Shown: positions 1 to 8,704, counted from the first letter of the stretch. The stretch is DNA of 32,758 bases from an uncultured SAR116 cluster alpha proteobacterium (GCA_902547925.1 CACCQD010000018.1:1-32758), one strand, 5' to 3'. The notes: a model not told the origin generated them from the letters alone. Translations and numbers: made by a program.

Positions 1-361
1 GGATGCCGGTCTTGATTGCCTGATCCATGATCTTGCAGATTTTTGCGGCGTGTGTCTCCGACAGCGAGCCACCAAGAACGGTAAAATCCTGACTGTAAAC
101 AAAGGCTGGACGACCAGCGATAGTCCCATAGCCAGTGACCACACCATCGCCCGGCACTTTTGCCTCTTCCATGCCAAAATCATGGCAGCGATGTTCGACA
201 AACATATCCCACTCCTCGAATGAATTTTCATCAAGGAGAAGGTGAATACGCTCGCGCGCGGTCAATTTGCCTTTGCTGTGTTGGGTGTCAATTCGTTTAT
301 GACCACCACCCATCCGGGCGAGGTCTCGCTTGGCTTCAAGCTGCGCAAGGATATCAGTCAT
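1..361 (-). CDS. pccB: Propionyl-CoA/methylcrotonyl-CoA carboxylase carboxyltransferase (beta) subunit, N-terminal part
   Basis: Translating the minus strand from an ATG at 361-359 gives 120 residues that run off the left edge. The product begins [20 protein letters not shown] and contains [16 protein letters not shown], then [34 protein letters not shown] and [10 protein letters not shown]. This is the standard N-terminal half of the biotin-dependent acyl-CoA carboxyltransferase fold, where LTARERI and [12 protein letters not shown] are family hallmarks. The enzyme transfers CO2 from carboxybiotin on the alpha subunit to propionyl-CoA, giving methylmalonyl-CoA; it is cytosolic. PccB is the usual assignment for this version, but the acyl-CoA-selecting C-terminal half is missing, so a methylcrotonyl-CoA paralogue cannot be excluded. 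It lies 91 nt downstream of the split photolyase pair on the same strand. Confidence 0.9.
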   Translation of the reverse strand, partial: MTDILAQLEAKRDLARMGGGHKRIDTQHSKGKLTARERIHLLLDENSFEEWDMFVEHRCHDFGMEEAKVPGDGVVTGYGTIAGRPAFVYSQDFTVLGGSLSETHAAKICKIMDQAIKTGI

Positions 362-452
362 AAAGAGCCTGGTACTTGTTCTCGTCGGAGCAAAGCTTAT
401 CGGAAAGCAGGCTGCAACCGCAATGGTTTTCGCAGAGACCGGACCAGGCCGC

Positions 453-890
453 CTATATACCACCCCTGCGCAGCGCCTGTTTTCTCGCCTTTTTCCAATA
501 GCGAAAAAACCGGCCAAGCTCCGGTTGCACCTCTAACTGAACAAAGAGTCGTTCCGGCACCAGCTCCACCGTCACGCCCGCAAGCGCAGACTTGACCTTC
601 AATAACTCTTGCTTGATCAATGGGTTCGGCGTGTCCGGCACAAACAACTGTGTCGCCTGATCGCACCGTGCAACCACCGGCAGCACCTGTGAGGCGGCAC
701 CTCGTATGATGGTCACCTCGAGGTCCAGCAGGGATTCATAGATGAAGATTTGGCGCCGCAACCCGATATCAGCGGCCGCCATATAATCCACGTCCCAGCA
801 AAACACCGCCGTCGCCCCCGAAGTAGCGGCAAAAACAGGATGGTCAGCCCTCAGCGCTTCCTCATGCAGCCAGATCAACCCCGCCATCAT
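453..890 (-). CDS. Photolyase/cryptochrome alpha/beta (N-terminal-type) domain as a separate protein
   Basis: The 145-residue product resembles only the Rossmann-like alpha/beta domain that normally forms the N-terminus of photolyases and cryptochromes. It opens with [18 protein letters not shown] (compare WFRxDLRxxDNPAL), then [24 protein letters not shown] (the FLxESLxDL helix), and a [11 protein letters not shown] stretch. The start ATG at 890 overlaps the stop of the upstream FAD-domain gene as ATGA, so the two are almost certainly co-translated. In ordinary photolyases this domain precedes the FAD domain in one chain; here it is a second gene placed after it. It probably pairs with the neighbouring protein to rebuild a whole photolyase/cryptochrome. 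The antenna-cofactor residues cannot be judged from sequence alone. The domain call is inferred from pattern and context. Confidence 0.7.
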   Translation of the reverse strand: MMAGLIWLHEEALRADHPVFAATSGATAVFCWDVDYMAAADIGLRRQIFIYESLLDLEVTIIRGAASQVLPVVARCDQATQLFVPDTPNPLIKQELLKVKSALAGVTVELVPERLFVQLEVQPELGRFFRYWKKARKQALRRGGI

Positions 891-1720
891 GACACCTGCG
901 GGCTGGGGAGGTTTGGAAACAGCAATCCAGCCAGCCGTTCATAGGAATGAGCAAGCGGCAAATTGTCCGCTGCGGACACATTGATATCTGGCCCCACATA
1001 ACGCGCCACATTATTCAGATTGAAGAAATAGGGCTTGTTGGCAAAGGTGCTGGCAATCCATTGCCACGACAAATTGTTGCTGGCTGGGTCACCATCAATG
1101 AGGTTTTGCAGAAACCATCTTGCGCCAGCCTGCCACTTGATCTGTCGCCAATGAACAATATAGGCGGCAACATACATGCGTGCATGATTATGCAGATACC
1201 CGGTTTCCAGCAATGTCGCGATAAAAGCGTCAATACAGGCAACGCCAGTTGCGCCACGCGCAATGTCGGCTGGCAGATCATCAGCATAGTCGCTGGCGGC
1301 AAAGCCGGTTTTGTAGGCCTCGACATCAACCCAAATGGCATCTGGACTGGCAGTGTAAAGCCGTTGCCAGTAATCACGCCACGCCAGTTCCTGAATGAAT
1401 TTTTCCGCCTGTTTGGGTGCTGCCACGACGTCAAGCGCGCGGTTGCGCACCTCATCCAGCGTCAGCACCCCATGCCTGATATAGGCTGACAGGCGGGTAA
1501 CAGCACCGTCAAGATGGTTGCGGGTGGCGGAATATTGCGCTGGATTGATCGCAGCGATTAGTGACAGCGCTGCCGCCCGACCACCGATAATCGGGCTTGG
1601 CTCATCAGGCGGCGTGATGTCTGCAAGGCGGGCAACATACGCCGCCAGCGCCGCGCGATCATCAAAACGCCTGGTCAGTGGAGTCAAAATCGCCAATTCA
1701 TGTGCTGGAATATCCTGCAT
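887..1720 (-). CDS. FAD-binding domain of DNA photolyase/cryptochrome as a separate protein
   Basis: The 277-residue product is the helical FAD-binding domain of the photolyase/cryptochrome family without the N-terminal alpha/beta domain. The order of motifs is canonical: TRLSAYIRHGVLTLDEV (TSxLSPYLxFGxxS), KFIQELAWRDYW (FxxQLxWREFY), CIDAFIATLLETGYLHNHAR (VDAxMRxLxxTGxxHNRxR), then LIDGDPASNNLSWQWIAS (DGDxAxNNxxWQW), which bind FAD and the lesion. Photolyases repair pyrimidine dimers with blue light; cryptochromes of this fold sense light. The protein starts at the first residue of family similarity, so it is not simply a 3' fragment of a disrupted gene. It lies 57 nt after the threonine synthase gene, and its stop overlaps the alpha/beta-domain gene by 4 nt. 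Confidence 0.85.
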   Translation of the reverse strand: MQDIPAHELAILTPLTRRFDDRAALAAYVARLADITPPDEPSPIIGGRAAALSLIAAINPAQYSATRNHLDGAVTRLSAYIRHGVLTLDEVRNRALDVVAAPKQAEKFIQELAWRDYWQRLYTASPDAIWVDVEAYKTGFAASDYADDLPADIARGATGVACIDAFIATLLETGYLHNHARMYVAAYIVHWRQIKWQAGARWFLQNLIDGDPASNNLSWQWIASTFANKPYFFNLNNVARYVGPDINVSAADNLPLAHSYERLAGLLFPNLPSPQVS

Positions 1721-1777
1721 GCGGTGTGAAGTGGGTACTGAATCGACAAACCACCAGATGATGTCTGATTTTTTTAA

Positions 1778-3004
1778 TCAGCCGTTGAATTGCGCGTAGT
1801 CAATCGGCTGGTCCTTATCCAGCGTTCCAGTGACAGGCGGCATCGGGTATTTCAGCCCAGTTGCGCAATTGAACAAAATCGCGGTCTCACCAGCTGAAAC
1901 TAGCCCCTGTTCCATCGCCCGCTGATAGGCGGCGGCTGTTGCCGCACCCTCCGGACAAAGCAGAATGCCATCCTCGCGGGCGATGTCATTGCGGATCTGC
2001 ATGATGTGATCATCTTCGACAGCAATCGCGGTGCCACCCGACTCACGCACAGCCCGCAGGATCAAGAAATCACCCACGGCAATCGGCACCCGAATGCCAG
2101 CAGCAACCGTATGTGCGTCCTGCCACAGGGGTGCATGCTCCTCGCCATCATCAAAGGCTTTGACAATTGGCGCACAGCCTGTTGCCTGAACCGCGATCAT
2201 GCGAGGCAGTTTTCCACTGATCCAGCCAAGCACCTGCAATTCGGCGAAGGCTTTCCACATGCCAATGAGGCCAGTGCCGCCGCCGGTTGGATAGAAAATA
2301 ACATCGGGAAGCGACCAGCCCATCTGTTCGGCAAGTTCAAGGCCCATGGTTTTCTTGCCTTCAATTCTATAAGGCTCCTTCAGCGTTGATATATCGAACC
2401 AACCAGCCTTTTCCTTACCCTCGCCGACAATCTTGCCACAATCATTGATCAGGCCATTGACCATGTATGTATCACCGCCCTGCAACTGGATCTCGCGGAT
2501 GTTGATGTCGGGCGTATCAGACGGGCAAAGCACGGTGGCTCTCATGCCGGCTTGCCGCGCATAGGCGGCCATCGCCGCGCCAGCATTGCCGTTGGTTGGA
2601 ATGGCCAGATGTTCAAGGCCGAATTCATGCGCCATGGAAACAGCAAGGGCAAGGCCGCGTGCCTTAAACGACCCGGTTGGCAACCGGCCCTCATCCTTGA
2701 CGATGATATTGCCAGAGACGCCACCAAGCATAGCCGCGCTGGAGGCGAGCGGCATCAGGGGCGTGACCACCTCACCAAGGCTGATCCGGCTTTCAGGCTT
2801 GGTCACCGGCAGCATCGGCGCATAACGCCAAAACCCATTGGCGCTCGATACAGCAATATTCTGCTTGCTGACCTCGTTCCTCATCCGCTCAAGATCATAG
2901 CGAACAAGCAAAGGGCGGCCAGCCTTGGACAGACCATGAATCTCGCCTGCTGGATAGTAATCACCGGAGATCGAGCATTCAAGATGCGTGACATAATTCG
3001 ACAT
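1778..3004 (-). CDS. thrC: Threonine synthase-family PLP enzyme
   Basis: The 408-residue product is a fold-type II PLP enzyme. The cofactor lysine is K114 in LPTGSFKARG, followed by the substrate loop IPTNGNAGAAMAAYAR, the phosphate-binding glycines in YPTGGGTGLIGMWKA, and LLCPEGAATAAAYQ near the C-terminus. An N-terminal segment (residues 1-30) resembles the CxxCG-containing extension of long threonine synthases, but here only one Cys is seen (HLECSISGD). Threonine synthase converts O-phosphohomoserine to threonine. Proteins of this group also include threonine dehydratase-like and other beta-replacing enzymes, so the substrate is probable but not proven. The start is supported by GGA about 7 nt before the ATG at 3004. 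It heads the minus-strand run that continues into the split photolyase genes. Confidence 0.82.
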   Translation of the reverse strand: MSNYVTHLECSISGDYYPAGEIHGLSKAGRPLLVRYDLERMRNEVSKQNIAVSSANGFWRYAPMLPVTKPESRISLGEVVTPLMPLASSAAMLGGVSGNIIVKDEGRLPTGSFKARGLALAVSMAHEFGLEHLAIPTNGNAGAAMAAYARQAGMRATVLCPSDTPDINIREIQLQGGDTYMVNGLINDCGKIVGEGKEKAGWFDISTLKEPYRIEGKKTMGLELAEQMGWSLPDVIFYPTGGGTGLIGMWKAFAELQVLGWISGKLPRMIAVQATGCAPIVKAFDDGEEHAPLWQDAHTVAAGIRVPIAVGDFLILRAVRESGGTAIAVEDDHIMQIRNDIAREDGILLCPEGAATAAAYQRAMEQGLVSAGETAILFNCATGLKYPMPPVTGTLDKDQPIDYAQFNG

Positions 3005-3083
3005 TTGGAAGTTCCTATTGTTGGTACGCCTTCGGCAAAATAAATCAAAATTGTTGTATCATAGGTGCCTTAGGGATGGAGGC

Positions 3084-3263
3084 TCAGGGTTTGATTGATG
3101 ACGTGTTGGACTTGCCTACCTCGCGTCTGGCATGCAGCAACCGGGCAGTCTCCAACGCCTGCACCGCCACAACGCAAATCAGATACCACCCGGCAAAATG
3201 TTCGAGCAGATGTTCGGTCAGAGGAGCATCTTCTTCATCGCTGTGCATTCGCTGTTGCTTCAT
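3084..3263 (-). CDS. Possible small protein, 59 aa
   Basis: An ATG at 3263 opens 59 codons on the minus strand. The N-terminus is polar and acidic (MHSDEEDAPLTEHLLEH), then there is a hydrophobic stretch (AGWYLICVVAVQ) and a basic tail (LLHARREVGKS). That acidic-hydrophobic-basic order looks more like a real small membrane-associated protein than the plus-strand readings of the same DNA. It lies about 80 nt upstream of the threonine synthase start, on the same strand, just after another tiny frame. No family is recognised and the ribosome-binding site is weak, so this is a tentative call. Confidence 0.4.
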   Translation of the reverse strand: MKQQRMHSDEEDAPLTEHLLEHFAGWYLICVVAVQALETARLLHARREVGKSNTSSIKP

Positions 3264-3286
3264 ATAATGCCAATGGGCGCACCCTG

Positions 3287-3373
3287 TTATCCGAGGAATC
3301 CGAATTCAAACAGTCCAACAACGACAAAAGTTATCAATAACATGCTGATCAGAATTTTGATGACGATGTTCAC
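3287..3373 (-). CDS. Possible tiny single-span membrane protein, 28 aa
   Basis: A GTG at 3373-3371 preceded at good distance by AAGGA (about 9 nt) opens 28 codons, MNIVIKILISMLLITFVVVG and then LFEFGFLG. An in-frame stop lies five codons upstream, so the frame cannot be longer. The product is one hydrophobic helix with an N-terminal Lys, which suits an inner-membrane micropeptide. It sits immediately upstream of the 59-residue frame and threonine synthase on the same strand. No family is recognised. Confidence 0.4.
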   Translation of the reverse strand: MNIVIKILISMLLITFVVVGLFEFGFLG

Positions 3374-3811
3374 AGACTCTGTTCCTTATTTAATAGCTCC
3401 ACCAAAAAAGGGGGGCTGGCGCACCCTATCTGCCGTCTGAACGGTCAAGTTGCATCATCTTGCAGGCCATCTGCATTCCAGCCAAACAAAAAATGCCGGA
3501 CCAGCCACGAGGCAAAGTACAGTTTCGCTAAATAGACTCCGCAGAACAGGATATCGGAAACCAGAACGCAAATGGTGTTAAAAGGGTAGGCCTTGTCAAA
3601 ACAGTCATGCCCGACTAAACCTTGGCACCATAAACGAGTAGGTTGTGCTGTTCTGCGAATTGGCTGGGTGTACGTTGTGCGATTTTTGCACCAGCTCGCT
3701 GTAGGCAAAGCACTTTACAAAAGACGTAGGACGCAGGATGAGTGAACCGCGACGCGCTGTTATCTGGCAATTGCGTCAACCTGTGAGGCAACGGAAGAAC
3801 CCTGGCAGAGC
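3374..3811. other. Gap upstream of PEP carboxylase; no certain gene
   Basis: The stretch holds no gene I can name. The minus strand at 3708-3445 has an open frame whose last 50 residues look membrane-like (ICVLVSDILFCGVYLAKLYF), but it lacks a good start codon and ribosome-binding site. It could be a decayed or unknown small membrane gene. The promoters of PEP carboxylase (rightward) and the minus-strand run should lie here, but no clear -35/-10 pair stands out. Confidence 0.4.
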
Positions 3812-6565
3812 GTGATGACTGCACTGAAAAAAAACTGGCTTGCCCATCTGATTGATTTCCGGGAGCAGGGAATGCGGGTTAGCGATATCAACCCGGTGGC
3901 TGCTCTGGCAGACATTATTTGCGAGCAGCTTTATGGCGGCGAGATCGACCGCACTGATCTTGATGCCATCCTCGGCCAGATCAGTGGCGATCTATGGGAC
4001 CGGCAACGCCAGCATCTGCGCCTGCAGACTGGCATTTCCAACACACCACCACCACTACCAGATCTTGGCGATCAGGACATTACCCAGCCAGTTTATCGCG
4101 CAGTCTTTACCGCGCATCCAGTGTTTGCCCTGCGCCATGACGTGTCCATGGATTTGTGCAGTGATGCCGAAACCGATGACGCGCAGATGCCCGATCAACC
4201 CTATGCACAACGTAGTGGGGTCACCCTGCAAGATGAGCATGCTGAGGCGATGGGAGTGATCTGCAATGCCAGACGCGCCATTTGCGATGTGAACTCCGCC
4301 ATTTTGCAACAGCGTCAGGCCCAACGACCAAAAGACTGGCGCACCGACTTGCCGCAGATGCTGGGTGTCTCCACATGGGTTAGCTATGACCTTGATGGCC
4401 GGTCTGACATCAACTGGGCGGATAGTTTTCAGCTCCGGCTTACAGAAAAAGCACAGGCGCTGGATATCTATCTCGAAGCGTTACGCACGACAGGGATCGC
4501 CGCCGCCGTAACGATTATCAAAAAGCTTGATGCCGAGCTAAGAGCAACCAGAGGTGACATTGCCCGGTTTACGCAACTCGGCACGGACGATGTTGATTTT
4601 GCCACCACCGTCAATGCGCTTACCGAACGCAAAGACAAGCTGACCTCCAGCTATGCGATCGCTGATGAGATTCACGCCATCGCCCGCGACCTCGACGATG
4701 ATGGGCAGGCGCGACAGTTGATGGTCATCGCCGCCGACGTCAGGACCCATGGCTTTGGCATGGCAGAGGTGCATCTGCGGATTAACGCCGTGCAGTTGCG
4801 CAACGCCATGCGGCCGGTTGACGGGCGTGGCATTTCCGTCAGTGACGGAATGGTATCCTCGCGCAGCCTGATAGACCGTCTATCCTCCCGGATAGCAAGC
4901 GAGTCTCCCTGGCAAATCAATTTCAAAAATCTGGACAATGAGAGCGCAACGGCACGGCGACAGTTGATGCTGGCGGCACAGTTCCTCAAGCATATTGACT
5001 CCGATCAACCGATCCGCCTATTGATTGCCGAATGTGAGAAGCCACTCACGCTGATGTCGGCACTCTACCTCGCGCACAAGCTGGGAATTGCTGACAAACT
5101 CGATATTTCACCGCTGTTCGAAACGAGCTATGGTCTCGAGCATGGCGAACAGGTGATTGACCAATTATTGACGTATCAACCCTATGTCGATTACGTGCGG
5201 CGGCGCGGCAGGCTTGCGATCCAGACAGGTTTCTCAGATGCTGGACGTTTCATTGGACAGATCGCTGCCAACATGGCGATCGAGAGACTGCAGATCAAAA
5301 TAGCGCAATCTCTGAAAAACCGGATCGCTGACAAGATTGCCCTCTTGTTCTTCAATACCCACGGTGAGTCTCTTGGCCGCGGTGGTGCCCAATCAACAAT
5401 GGCTGACCGGCAGAATTTCATCATGACGCCGTTTGTGCGCGCCCGGGCGGCAGAAATAAGTGTACCGCTCTATCATCAATCCAGCTTTCAGGGCGGCGAT
5501 GGTTACCGCCTGTTTGGCACACCAGCGCTTGCTCAATCAACGATCAATGGTATTTTTGCCGCAGAAATGGCACCTGTTTCGCCGGCGTGGCTTGGCGACC
5601 CGTTCTATCAACAGACCGACTTTTCCCTCGATTTGTTCCTTTCACTGAAGAATTGGCATGAAACATTGTTCGCCGATGCCGCCTATTCAGATTTATTGGA
5701 CGTGTTTTCAAATAACCTGTTGCCAAAGACCGGGTCACGACCGACGAAGCGTGTTGTCCAGGCCGGAAATGAGCGCAGGGACCCCTCGAAAATGCGGGCG
5801 ATTCCGCATAATGCCATTCTGCAACAGCTCGGCTTTCTGGCGAATGTCATCTCCGGAATGGGTAGCGCCGCCTACATCAACAGCGAGCAGTTCCTCGAAA
5901 TCTATCATGAATCCCCCCGCCTGCGGCAATGTCTCACCCACGTCCGCAAAGCAAAATCGCTTGGCTCACTCAACACTGTGCTGGCCTATTGCAGGATCGT
6001 AGACGCCGGTTTCTGGGTCGATCGCGCCTATCATGGCAAGCAATATAAAAACCAGCGTGCGTTTCGCAAACTCGGACAACATTTGCAAAATGACACCCAG
6101 GCGACCGGCATCAGACATACCGTCTGGCGATTGCGTGATGACCTTGTCGATCTCTACCGCTTGGTTGATCGGGTCGGAGGTGGCAGCATCCGCATCACCG
6201 GTGAAGACCGCAGCACGCTAGATTTGCTTCATGCCATCCGCATCGCGGTAATTATCGACAGCCTGACCCTGATCTGTCAGACCCCCAATCTTAGCGAGAG
6301 CAACCAATATAGCAATGCCGACATCCTTGCACTTGGGCTGCGTCTTGATTTTGAAACAGCAATTGAAATCATCCAATCAGCCTTCACCGCTGGTTATGCG
6401 GCATCAGCAAAGAACAGCCTTGCCGAGGCGGAGGATTATTCGCAGTCAAACACCGGAAATTATACCGTGATTGACAAGCAGATTCTGCAACCCCTTGGCG
6501 CTAACCAGCGGATCATCCACACCATTACCCAAATGATTTCAGCGCATTATGGAGCGCATGGCTGA
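3812..6565 (+). CDS. ppc: Divergent phosphoenolpyruvate carboxylase
   Basis: The 917-residue product has the length and motif order of PEP carboxylase, which makes oxaloacetate from PEP and bicarbonate to refill the TCA cycle. FTAHPVFALR (residues 99-108) matches VLTAHPTE and keeps the catalytic His (H102). ISPLFET keeps the metal-binding Glu (E437), and GFSDAG keeps the metal-binding Asp (D476). The glycine loop reads THGESLGRGG: the second GRGG (R523) is kept, but the first half, normally FHGRGG, is changed. MRAIPHNAI (R662) matches the RAIPW block. The usual C-terminal RNTG is absent; the chain ends AHYGAHG. The family is clear, but the enzyme is a divergent branch and activity should not be assumed. 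GTG 3812 and ATG 3815 are adjacent possible starts. Confidence 0.85.
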   Translation: MMTALKKNWLAHLIDFREQGMRVSDINPVAALADIICEQLYGGEIDRTDLDAILGQISGDLWDRQRQHLRLQTGISNTPPPLPDLGDQDITQPVYRAVFTAHPVFALRHDVSMDLCSDAETDDAQMPDQPYAQRSGVTLQDEHAEAMGVICNARRAICDVNSAILQQRQAQRPKDWRTDLPQMLGVSTWVSYDLDGRSDINWADSFQLRLTEKAQALDIYLEALRTTGIAAAVTIIKKLDAELRATRGDIARFTQLGTDDVDFATTVNALTERKDKLTSSYAIADEIHAIARDLDDDGQARQLMVIAADVRTHGFGMAEVHLRINAVQLRNAMRPVDGRGISVSDGMVSSRSLIDRLSSRIASESPWQINFKNLDNESATARRQLMLAAQFLKHIDSDQPIRLLIAECEKPLTLMSALYLAHKLGIADKLDISPLFETSYGLEHGEQVIDQLLTYQPYVDYVRRRGRLAIQTGFSDAGRFIGQIAANMAIERLQIKIAQSLKNRIADKIALLFFNTHGESLGRGGAQSTMADRQNFIMTPFVRARAAEISVPLYHQSSFQGGDGYRLFGTPALAQSTINGIFAAEMAPVSPAWLGDPFYQQTDFSLDLFLSLKNWHETLFADAAYSDLLDVFSNNLLPKTGSRPTKRVVQAGNERRDPSKMRAIPHNAILQQLGFLANVISGMGSAAYINSEQFLEIYHESPRLRQCLTHVRKAKSLGSLNTVLAYCRIVDAGFWVDRAYHGKQYKNQRAFRKLGQHLQNDTQATGIRHTVWRLRDDLVDLYRLVDRVGGGSIRITGEDRSTLDLLHAIRIAVIIDSLTLICQTPNLSESNQYSNADILALGLRLDFETAIEIIQSAFTAGYAASAKNSLAEAEDYSQSNTGNYTVIDKQILQPLGANQRIIHTITQMISAHYGAHG

Positions 6566-6697
6566 GACCAGCCAAACGCCCCTCACATTATAGGCTCATA
6601 TTCCGAGTTGGTTGACAGGCCCATTTCACTGGCATCATTCTCGCCATGGGCGCTAGTGCCCGGGGCAGATTTATCAGAAACACCGGAGTAAGCAGAG

Positions 6698-7273
6698 ATG
6701 TCAGCATGGATTTCAATGATTTCAGACGAGAATGCCAGCCCTGAATTGCGGGCGGCGCTAGAAGTAGCGCGCACCCCGCATGGCACCGTTGATAATGTGA
6801 TGCGCGTCCATTCGCACAGGCCCAGCACCATGCATGGTCATTGCACTCTATATCGCGCCGCACTGCACGATCCTTTAAACACACTGCCGACTTGGCTACA
6901 GGAGGTTATCAGTTCCTATGTCTCGGTTCTGAATGCGTGTGATTATTCCTACGCCAATCACTGGAAAAATGCGGCGCATCTAATTGCTGATCCGGAGCGT
7001 GCTAATGAAATTGAAACCGCCCTTGCAACAAAACGCCCTGAAACGGCGTTTGAGGGTGCAGAACTCGCGTTACTGCGTTACGCAGAAAAGCTGACCATGA
7101 CACCGGGTCACATGGAGGAAAGTGATGTTGTTGCGCTGCGCGAAGAAGGGTTGGATGATGGCCAGATCCTTGAAGCCAACCAGATCATCTGTTACTTCAA
7201 CTATGTGAACCGCAGCCTGAATGGGCTTGGTGTTACCACAAAAGGGGACATCGTCGGGTTCTACGCTGATTGA
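6698..7273 (+). CDS. AhpD-like / carboxymuconolactone decarboxylase-family protein
   Basis: The 191-residue protein belongs to the peroxidase-related branch of the AhpD/CMD fold. It has the N-terminal MRVHSHRPSTMHGHCTLYRA block, then LQEVISSYVSVLNACDYSYA with NHW, which is the active-site helix, and ALLRYAEKLTMTPGHMEESD and ILEANQIICYFNYVNRSLNG downstream. In active AhpD-type proteins the helix carries CxxC followed by His; here it reads C-D-Y-S, so the second Cys is Ser while the His is kept. A thiol-disulfide peroxidase mechanism of the usual kind is therefore doubtful. The start has GGAG nine nt upstream. It follows PEP carboxylase by 132 nt on the same strand and may be transcribed with it. 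Confidence 0.85.
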   Translation: MSAWISMISDENASPELRAALEVARTPHGTVDNVMRVHSHRPSTMHGHCTLYRAALHDPLNTLPTWLQEVISSYVSVLNACDYSYANHWKNAAHLIADPERANEIETALATKRPETAFEGAELALLRYAEKLTMTPGHMEESDVVALREEGLDDGQILEANQIICYFNYVNRSLNGLGVTTKGDIVGFYAD

Positions 7274-7534
7274 GCCGAGCTACATTATTCCAAAATCCAG
7301 TGATTGTAATGCCTCTGATACAGCCCTTTAGACTTAATAGAGGCCAAATTTACACTAAAGATGATTTGTTATCTGTCCGGCGATCCGACCTAACGAATTA
7401 AGCAGTGATTACCGAACTGCTTGTGGCGGGAAAGACATACCTTTCTGCCCTTTTGCGCAAAACACAATAATTTTACAAATTAACAAAAAATAATATTTGT
7501 TATTAACACACTGCACACAAACACACGTTAATTG

Positions 7535-8011
7535 ATGACTCTGGTGGGAAACCAGATATTGTTTGCTCTCTTACAGTTTGGCGCCGCACCAATAGCGCAA
7601 AACAGAATTCTTGATGATGCCGAAATAAAAATTGTTTGGACGCCAAATATGCAAAAATTGACATTCCGAAAAGGGCAAACAATCTACCGCATCGGCGACA
7701 GAACAACCTCGGTCTATTTCCTTGTTTCTGGGCGGGTCGGCCTTTTCGCTCCAACGGACCTTTCCAACCCCTATCTGCATATCGATGAGCATGAGGTGTT
7801 TGGAGAAAACAGTCTTTTCGAGGAACAGTTGCGGTCAGCGAAGGCGGTTTGCCTAAATGATTGTGAGGTGTTGGAAATTGCCAAGCGCGACATCATCCCA
7901 ATGCTGGAAACCACAGACCCACTCATCAAGGTACTCGTGAAGACGCTTATTGCGAGGCAGAATGACACTGAAAAAACGTTGGCATGTCAGCGTCGTCCAG
8001 TTGCAGCGTAG
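7535..8011 (+). CDS. Stand-alone cyclic-nucleotide-binding-domain protein
   Basis: Residues about 40-145 form a cNMP-binding beta barrel: FRKGQTIYRIGDRTTSVYFL, then VSGRVGLFAPTD, HEVFGENSLFEEQLRSAKAV (the phosphate-binding cassette region with FGE and an R-x-A pattern), then a C-terminal helix. Unlike CRP/FNR regulators it ends after the sensor and has no helix-turn-helix, so it is probably a sensor or adaptor and not a DNA-binding factor. Ligand specificity is not readable. The start is uncertain: TTG 7532/ATG 7535 give about 158 residues, while ATG 7649 (MQKLTFRKGQ) gives 121 residues beginning right at the domain; neither has a good ribosome-binding site. An adenylate cyclase is encoded at 12000-13892, which could supply a ligand, but no direct link is visible. 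Confidence 0.75.
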   Translation: MTLVGNQILFALLQFGAAPIAQNRILDDAEIKIVWTPNMQKLTFRKGQTIYRIGDRTTSVYFLVSGRVGLFAPTDLSNPYLHIDEHEVFGENSLFEEQLRSAKAVCLNDCEVLEIAKRDIIPMLETTDPLIKVLVKTLIARQNDTEKTLACQRRPVAA

Positions 8012-8428
8012 AGGTCTGCCATCGTGGGAACGAAGATTTGGAAAATGATGCGCGATATGCAAACTGCCATATCATTCCTTTTGGTGTTATGGCTGCTCAA
8101 GAATGTCGCAAAACGGCAAACAAGCTCATCCTGACAACTAAAACGCCCATTTCAAGTGTTTGTCACCGCAATCTGGGAAATGCAGTTGAGCGCTAAAACG
8201 AGCGCTGCTCATTATTGGTTGCAACTGGTTGCATCTGGTTTCACTCAGCAGCCAGATTACCCCCGCAGCGAACCCTGAAAAGCACGTCTAAATTGATGCC
8301 CTCGTAAGCATATGTTGGGGGCTTGTAGGGCGCCATTTTAGAGACCGACATCACTGCATAGTGATATCTACAAGGCATCTATTTTCTAACTACCGAAATA
8401 CTGACTTGGCCGAGTGATTGAAAAGTAA

Positions 8429-8450
8429 TGGTGCCCAGGGGCGGTATTGG
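8429..8450 (-). other. tRNA-Phe-like 3' end remnant (possible att site)
   Basis: Read on the minus strand, this is CCAATACCGCCCCTGGGCACCA. It closely matches the 3' T-arm and acceptor end plus CCA of alphaproteobacterial tRNA-Phe genes, which end TTCCGCCxCTGGGCACCA. The remaining tRNA (D arm, anticodon arm) is absent on the expected side, so this is a fragment. The 3' ends of tRNA genes are the usual target of integrases, and leftover copies mark integration junctions. No matching second copy or integrase is seen in the window. The tRNA identity is recalled, not searched. Confidence 0.4.
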
Positions 8451-8681
8451 TTCCTTACGTATATACCAGCTAGATGCCTTAATCTAAGCAGAGACTAGAA
8501 TCTCATTCATCACATAAGCAGTCAAGATGCATCAATGATCTACCCAGTTACCTAGCCAAATTAAATCATCTATACGTGACCCCACCTGCATGGGCCACCC
8601 CCGGTGTCTACGTATATATTCTCAATCACCTAAACAGATCAGGTGTCTATCTTGGTAACCTCTATCAGTTGCATTTTCGGT

Positions 8682-8704
8682 CATTTAAGTGAGTTACTTA
8701 AATG
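8682..8704. repeat. Perfect 9-bp inverted repeat, 5-nt loop
   Basis: CATTTAAGT, then GAGTT, then ACTTAAATG. The arms are perfectly complementary. There is no following T-run, so it does not look like a rho-independent terminator; an operator or RNA hairpin is possible. Confidence 0.55.

Noticed and set aside
3132-3440. 102-codon plus-strand frame
   Set aside because: The plus-strand reading is rich in His/Pro/Asn with no domain pattern; the minus-strand micro-frames in the same DNA are more plausible.
7984-8196. 70-codon plus-strand frame after the cNMP-binding protein
   Set aside because: It overlaps the end of that gene in another frame, has no ribosome site and no protein-like composition.
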